Assembly: GCA_963717695.1 (NCBI GenBank)
Contig: CAVQWR010000006.1
Coordinates: 1-64,000, forward strand
Source of the DNA: CAIWHR01 sp963717695
GTDB taxonomy: Bacteria; Pseudomonadota; Gammaproteobacteria; Burkholderiales; Casimicrobiaceae
Direction: 5' to 3'
DNA length: 64,000 nucleotides
Shown one piece after another: positions 59,786 to 64,000 of this stretch; the first letter of the stretch is position 1; each line of letters opens with the position of its first letter. The notes beneath the pieces were generated by a model. It worked only from the letters and a program-made list of their open reading frames with translations, did no database searches and was not told the DNA's origin. A program made the position numbers and the translations under genes.

Positions 59786-60423
59786 GCAACCTTTTCGGCG
59801 AGCGCCGCGAGTTCGCGCTCGAGTTCGCGCCGCACCGACTCGACCGGCGCCGTGCTGTCGACGATGCGAAAGCGCCCGGGCTCGGCGCGGGCGCGCGCAA
59901 GATAGGCATCGCGCACCCGCGTGAAGAACGTGCCCGCCTCGCGCTCGAACTTGTCGAGCACGCGACCCTTGCGTTCCGCCTTGTCGAGACGGGCACGCGA
60001 GACTTCCGGCGGCACGTCGAACAGGATCGTGAGATCGGGCCGGAAGCCGGCGAGGATCCACTCCTCCAGCGCGGCCAGCCGCTCGATCGGCACACCGTGG
60101 CCGCCACCCTGGTATGCGAATGTCGCGTCGGTGAAGCGATCCGAGATCACCCATTCGCCACGCGCAAGCGCCGGGCGGATCACGCGATCGACGTGCTCGC
60201 GCCGCGCGCAGAACATGAGCAGCGCCTCGCCGTCGTGCGACATCGGCTCGTGCAGCAGCACGTCGCGCAGCTTCTCGCCGACCGGCGTGCCGCCCGGTTC
60301 GCGCGTCACGACGACGACATCGCCCGCCGCACGGATCTGCTCGGCGAGCCAGGCGGCGTGCGTGCTCTTGCCGGCGCCGTCGATGCCTTCGAGCGAGATG
60401 AATTTTCCGGTGCGTTGGGGCAT
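59782..60423 (-). CDS. tmk: Thymidylate kinase
   Basis: 213 residues: ISLEGIDGAGKSTHAAWLAE (P-loop), VVVTREPGGTPVGEKLRDVL, WVISDRFTDATFAYQGGG and the lid region RARLDKAERKG. Converts dTMP to dTDP. Intact; a longer apparent frame upstream belongs to mltG sequence. Confidence 0.94.
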   Translation of the reverse strand: MPQRTGKFISLEGIDGAGKSTHAAWLAEQIRAAGDVVVVTREPGGTPVGEKLRDVLLHEPMSHDGEALLMFCARREHVDRVIRPALARGEWVISDRFTDATFAYQGGGHGVPIERLAALEEWILAGFRPDLTILFDVPPEVSRARLDKAERKGRVLDKFEREAGTFFTRVRDAYLARARAEPGRFRIVDSTAPVESVRRELERELAALAEKVA

Positions 60424-60464
60424 GGCGGCGTCGGGTGTGCGGCAGCCGCCTCCGGAGTTCCGGC

Positions 60465-61470
60465 TCAGCGCCCGCCTTTCTGGAATTTTGCCACGGCGCG
60501 GTTGTGATCCGTCAGATTGGACGAGAATTCCGAGGTCCCGTCGCCGCGCGAGACGAAATAGAGGTACGGCGTCTTCGGCGGATGCGTCGCGGCGTCGAGC
60601 GACGCCTGGCCCGGCAGTGCGATCGGCGCCGGCGGCAGCCCGTCGCGGGTATAGGTGTTGAATGGAGTGTCGCGCTCGAGATCGCGCCGGCGCAGGTTGC
60701 CGTCGAACGACGCCCCGAGCCCGTAGATCACCGTCGGATCGGTCTGCAGTCGCATTCCCATCCGCAGGCGGTTCACGAACACCGACCCCACGAGCGGCCG
60801 ATCCTCGCCGCGCCCGGTTTCCTTCTCGATGATCGAGGCGAGGATCAGCGCTTCGTAGGGGCTGCGCAGCGGCGTGTCGGGGTCGCGCCGCTCCCAGGCT
60901 GCGTCGAGCCGGCCCTGCATCAGCCGATAGGCGCGGGCCAGCACCGCCGTGTCCGTCGAGCCCGCCGCGAAATAGTACGTATCGGGAAAGAACCAGCCTT
61001 CCGGCGACGTCGCGGGCGCGCCGATCTTTCGCATCAGCTCCGCATCGGGTAGGTCGAGCGAGGCGCGCGCAATGTCGGGGTTGGCCGCGATCTGCGCCTT
61101 CAATTCGGCGAACGTCGCGCCCTCGACCACCGTCAGCGCCGATTGCGTGACGTCGCCTTGCGTCAGCTTCTCGAGCAGCTCGGGCAGCGTGATGTCCGCC
61201 TCGATCTCGTAATTCCCCGCCTTGATCGCGCGGTCGACGCCCTCGTACCGCGCCAAGCGCAACGAGCGGCCAGTCGCGGGCGAGGACGCCGGCGGCCGTC
61301 AGCTCGCGGGCGATCGAGCGCAGGCTCGCCCCCGGCTTCACTTCGAACGCAAAGGGCGACGCCGGCAGCGGCAGCGGCTGCGCCAGCCACCATTTCGAAT
61401 AACCGACGGCCGCGACAAACGCGAGCACCAGCAGGACGACAGTCGCAGCGACGGAGCGAATGCGTGGCAT
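60465..61470 (-). CDS. mltG: Endolytic murein transglycosylase MltG (one frameshift)
   Basis: Inner-membrane YceG-like enzyme that ends glycan strands. N-terminal membrane helix VVLLVLAFVAAVGYSKWWLA and LysM-like FEVKPGASLRSIARELTAAG; catalytic Glu in LASIIEKETGRGEDRP, then GSVFVNRLRMGMRLQTDPTV, FNTYTRDGLPPAPIALPG and YLYFVSRGDG. One switch near 61258 is repaired by removing one base (PLVRLARYEGVD). Corrected ~334 residues. Confidence 0.9.
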
Positions 61471-61519
61471 AGAGGGGTCGCGGAACCTGGGGATCGTCGC
61501 GGCATGCGGCGACCGCCGG

Positions 61520-61527
61520 ATTATAAT
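61520..61527. promoter_or_regulatory. Palindromic -10 element between mltG and gspG
   Basis: ATTATAAT contains TATAAT on both strands: plus 61522-61527 and minus 61525-61520. The plus-strand -10 would place the transcript start on the gspG ATG itself (61534). Neither side has a good -35. Confidence 0.4.
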
Positions 61528-61533
61528 CGTCCG

Positions 61534-61995
61534 ATGCAAGCCACCCGCTTCGTTGCGCCTTCCCGCCAGCCGCGCCGACACGCACGCGGCTTCACGCTGA
61601 TCGAAGTGCTGGTCGTGATCGTGATCCTCGGCATCCTCGCCGCGCTCGTCGTTCCGCGCGTGCTGGAGCGCCCGGACGAGGCGCGCGCCGTCGCGGCGAA
61701 GAGCGACATCGCCTCGCTCCTCTCGGCGCTCAAGCTGTATCGTCTCGACAACCAGCGCTATCCGACCACCGATCAGGGCCTGTCTGCGCTGGTCACGCGT
61801 CCGACCATCGCCCCCCTTCCGCCCAACTGGAAGCCAAACGGCTACCTCGATCGGCTGCCGAACGATCCGTGGGGGCATCCGTATCAGTACCTCAATCCGG
61901 GCGTGCGCGGCGAGATCGACGTATTCAGCTTCGGCGCCGACGGCGCCCCCGGCGGTGCCGGCATCGACGCCGACATCGGCTCGTGGGAGCTCTGA
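61534..61995 (+). CDS. gspG: Type II secretion major pseudopilin GspG
   Basis: 153 residues. Prepilin cleavage motif RGFTLIEVLVVIVILGILAA, then the GspG core (PTTDQGLSALVTRP, YLDRLPNDPWGHPYQYLNPG) and the calcium-site C-terminus (FSFGADGAPGG...GSWEL). It forms the pseudopilus shaft in the periplasm. The ATG at 61534 is the only start near the prepilin motif. Confidence 0.94.
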   Translation: MQATRFVAPSRQPRRHARGFTLIEVLVVIVILGILAALVVPRVLERPDEARAVAAKSDIASLLSALKLYRLDNQRYPTTDQGLSALVTRPTIAPLPPNWKPNGYLDRLPNDPWGHPYQYLNPGVRGEIDVFSFGADGAPGGAGIDADIGSWEL

Positions 61996-62009
61996 CGACG
62001 CCCGCACGC

Positions 62010-62501
62010 GTGGGCCGCCGCGTCGCACGACGCGGCTTCACGCTCGTCGAGGTGCTGGTCGTGCTGGTCGTGATGGCCTTGGGCGCGGGGCTCGTCTTCG
62101 CGAATATCGGAAACGACGAGCGCGGAGAGGTCGAGCGCGAGGCGAAGCGCCTCGCGGGCGCCCTGGAGCATGCGGCGGCGCTCGCGCAATGGCAGAACGA
62201 AATGCTCGGCGTCTCCGCCGAAGGCGGCGCGTACCGCTTCTGGCGCCGCGGCGACGCCTCGCCGTGGACGCCGTTCTCCGGCGACGACGTGCTCGCGCCG
62301 CGCGTGCTCCCATCCGGGCTGGCAGCCGCACCGCTGTCGTATGGCGGCGCGCCCGTTGCGCCCAATGCGATCCTTCCCTTTCGACCGAGCGGACGCAACG
62401 AACCGTATTCGATCCTGTTGAGGTCCCCCCAATGGGCCATCGTCGTGAGCGGCGATCCGCTGAACCGCGTCGCGTTCGCGGCAGCGCCGGCTTCACCCTA
62501 G
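62010..62501 (+). CDS. gspH: Type II secretion minor pseudopilin GspH
   Basis: About 163 residues with the prepilin motif RRGFTLVEVLVVLVVMALGA, EREAKRLAGALEHAAALAQW and FRPSGRNEPYSILL. No ATG lies near; GTG at 62010 gives a short eight-residue leader, GTG at 61983 a longer one overlapping gspG. Its 3' end overlaps gspI by 70 bp. Confidence 0.85.
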   Translation: MGRRVARRGFTLVEVLVVLVVMALGAGLVFANIGNDERGEVEREAKRLAGALEHAAALAQWQNEMLGVSAEGGAYRFWRRGDASPWTPFSGDDVLAPRVLPSGLAAAPLSYGGAPVAPNAILPFRPSGRNEPYSILLRSPQWAIVVSGDPLNRVAFAAAPASP

Positions 62502-62848
62502 TCGAGATCCTCGTCGCGCTCGCGATCGTCGCGGTGGCGCTCGCTGCGGGAATGCGCGCGCTGGCGCAGGGTGCCGACAGCGCCACGCTGCTGAAGCAGC
62601 GCACGCTGGCGTTGTGGGTCGCCCAGAACCGGCTCGCGGCGGCGCAGGTGGCACGGGCGTGGCCCGAGGTCGGCACGCGCGACGGCGACGCCGTCGAAGC
62701 AGGCGCGCAGTTTGCGTGGCACGAAACCGTCGCGGGCACGCCGAATCCGTCCTTCCGGCGCATCGAGATCACCGTTGCCGATCCCGCGCAGCCCGACTAC
62801 GCGCTCGCCCGTCTCGTCGGCTACCTCGGGCAGTCGCAGCGGCCATGA
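62432..62848 (+). CDS. gspI: Type II secretion minor pseudopilin GspI
   Basis: 138 residues: prepilin motif SAGFTLVEILVALAIVAVAL, then the GspI hallmark LKQRTLALWVAQNRLAAAQV. It starts inside gspH. Its stop overlaps the gspJ start (ATGA). Confidence 0.92.
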   Translation: MGHRRERRSAEPRRVRGSAGFTLVEILVALAIVAVALAAGMRALAQGADSATLLKQRTLALWVAQNRLAAAQVARAWPEVGTRDGDAVEAGAQFAWHETVAGTPNPSFRRIEITVADPAQPDYALARLVGYLGQSQRP

Positions 62849-63441
62849 GGAGGAACCGGTCGCGCGTCCGGGGTTTCACGCTGATCGAGATCCTGATAGC
62901 GCTCTCGATACTGGCGCTGATTGCGATCCTCGGCTATCGCGCGACGAGCGCGCTCGCGCAAAGTGAAGCGAAGCTCTCCGCCGAGGCTGCGCGCTGGCGC
63001 GCGTTCGACGGGATGTTCGCGCGGCTCGAAGCCGACATGCGCGCCGCGCAGCCGCGCACCGCGCGCGCCGGAAGCTCCGTCGAGCCAGCGTGGGTCGGCG
63101 CAACCGATGCCGCCGGCAACGCGACGATCCGCTTTTCGCGGGCCGGCACCGAGTCCGCCGGCGAGCCCGGCGCGGCCGGTCAGCGCATCGCGTATCGCCT
63201 CGGGAACGGCGCGATCGAAGTTGCCTATTGGCCGCATCTCGACCAGCCGGCTTCCGTCGCCCCTGCCACGTATGCGCTTGCCGGCGGCGTGACCGCGCTG
63301 CGCGTCTCCTATCTCGATTCGCAGGGCGGCTGGCAGGAGCGGTGGCCGGTGCTGGGCGAGCCCACGCTGCCGCGCGCGGTGCGCGTCGTGCTCGCGCTGG
63401 ACGACGGCACGAGCATCGAGCGCTGGCTGGCATTGCGATGA
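62845..63441 (+). CDS. gspJ: Type II secretion minor pseudopilin GspJ
   Basis: 198 residues: RGFTLIEILIALSILALIAI prepilin motif, FDGMFARLEADMRAAQPR, and C-terminal PRAVRVVLALDDGTSIERW. It forms the pseudopilus tip with GspI and GspK. Overlaps gspI and gspK by 4 bases each. Confidence 0.92.
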   Translation: MRRNRSRVRGFTLIEILIALSILALIAILGYRATSALAQSEAKLSAEAARWRAFDGMFARLEADMRAAQPRTARAGSSVEPAWVGATDAAGNATIRFSRAGTESAGEPGAAGQRIAYRLGNGAIEVAYWPHLDQPASVAPATYALAGGVTALRVSYLDSQGGWQERWPVLGEPTLPRAVRVVLALDDGTSIERWLALR

Positions 63442-64000
63442 CGCCGCGCCGGATCCGCGGCAGCGCGGTGGTCCTCGCGATGGTGCTGGCGGCGCTCGCC
63501 GCCGTCGTCGCCGTCACCGTGCTCGCCGACCAGCAGCGCTGGGCGCGCTCGGTCGAGCATCGGCGCGACCAGGTGCAGGCGCAGGCGCTCGCGATGGCGG
63601 GCGTGCAGTGGGCGCGCGAGATCCTCGACGAGGATGCGTCGCATTCGAGCCTCGACCACCTCGGCGAGCCGTGGGCGCTGCCGCTGCCACCCATCCCCCT
63701 CGAGAACGGCGAGATCCGCGGCTCGATCACCGACGCACAGGCACGTCTCAACATCAATGCGCTCGGCGCCGATGGCGTCGGCGCGGACGTGACGACGCGC
63801 CGCATCGCGCGGCTGTTCGCCGCACTGGGCGGCCCCGCTTCGGCAATCGATGCGATCGCCGACTGGGTCGACACCGATGGGGTACCGCGCGCAGCCGGCG
63901 CCGAGGACGCTTATTACGGCGCGCAGCCCGTTCCCGGCCTCCCCGCGAATCAGCCAATCGCACGCATCGGCGAGCTCGCGGAGGTCAAGGGCGTCGACGG
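63438..64000 (+). CDS. gspK: Type II secretion minor pseudopilin GspK (partial, cut by window end)
   Basis: The first ~187 residues are present. N-terminal RRIRGSAVVLAMVLAALAAV is the GspK-type leader and helix; it has the GspK-typical DAQARLNINAL, AIDAIADWVDTDG and AEDAYYGAQPVPGLPANQP. The ATG at 63438 overlaps the gspJ stop (ATGA). The frame is open at the right edge. Confidence 0.92.
   Translation, partial: MTPRRIRGSAVVLAMVLAALAAVVAVTVLADQQRWARSVEHRRDQVQAQALAMAGVQWAREILDEDASHSSLDHLGEPWALPLPPIPLENGEIRGSITDAQARLNINALGADGVGADVTTRRIARLFAALGGPASAIDAIADWVDTDGVPRAAGAEDAYYGAQPVPGLPANQPIARIGELAEVKGVD

Overview
The window reads as chromosomal DNA of a high-GC Gram-negative betaproteobacterium (Burkholderiales/Nitrosomonadales-like). 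The support is the unbroken outer-membrane/lipid A superoperon rpsB-tsf-pyrH-frr-uppS-cdsA-dxr-rseP-bamA-skp-lpxD-fabZ-lpxA-lpxB-rnhB, the tig-clpP-clpX-lon-hupB-tRNA-ppiD order, mltG-tmk-holB-pilZ-tatD, hpnCDE and type II secretion pseudopilins. I see no insertion sequence, prophage, integrase or CRISPR array.

Layout. 262-3931 (-): two exported proteins in one operon, a sialidase-like protein with a duplicated 'LWW..SGWG' module and an NHL-propeller protein with a dockerin-like tail. 4262-12534 (-): pssA, then a molybdenum hydroxylase cluster coxS-L-M-D-E-G-F whose large subunit has the form II signature AYRGAGR. 12696-13505 (+): an inositol-phosphatase-like gene. 13512-17243 (-): an LDH2-type dehydrogenase, a PLP dehydratase and a split UxaA/SuyAB-like lyase; together they suggest a small catabolic module, possibly for sulfolactate. 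17351-32049 (-): translation, isoprenoid, phospholipid, lipid A and outer-membrane assembly genes, driven at least in part from a strong rpsB promoter. 32383-34194 (+): ygfZ and a TANGO2-like gene. 34182-40782 (-): a compact operon guaB-MFS-guaA-DUF2087-Rid-tadA-ldcA. 40966-41475 (+): a DUF4124 protein. 41556-50808 (-): ppiD, tRNA-Asp, tRNA-Val, hupB, lon, clpX, clpP, tig and tRNA-Leu, i.e. protein folding and quality control. 50935-54000 (+): hpnCDE for squalene. 54131-56809: rhodanese, smpB, ratA, rnfH and an NlpC/P60 hydrolase. 56825-61470 (-): ankyrin protein, tatD, pilZ, holB, tmk, mltG. 61534 to the right edge (+): gspGHIJK, with gspK cut by the window end.

A caveat affects many calls. 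Sixteen genes that are otherwise well conserved, including normally essential ones (lpxB, tmk's neighbour mltG, clpP, lon, tig), carry single-base frameshifts. They are dense at 4.3-12.3 kb and 48.9-52.6 kb. In most cases I resolved, removing one base restores the expected protein, which looks like an insertion-biased sequencing consensus rather than gene decay. I therefore annotate each as one gene spanning the frameshifts and mark them. All functional calls come from reading motifs and gene order; no database search was run.
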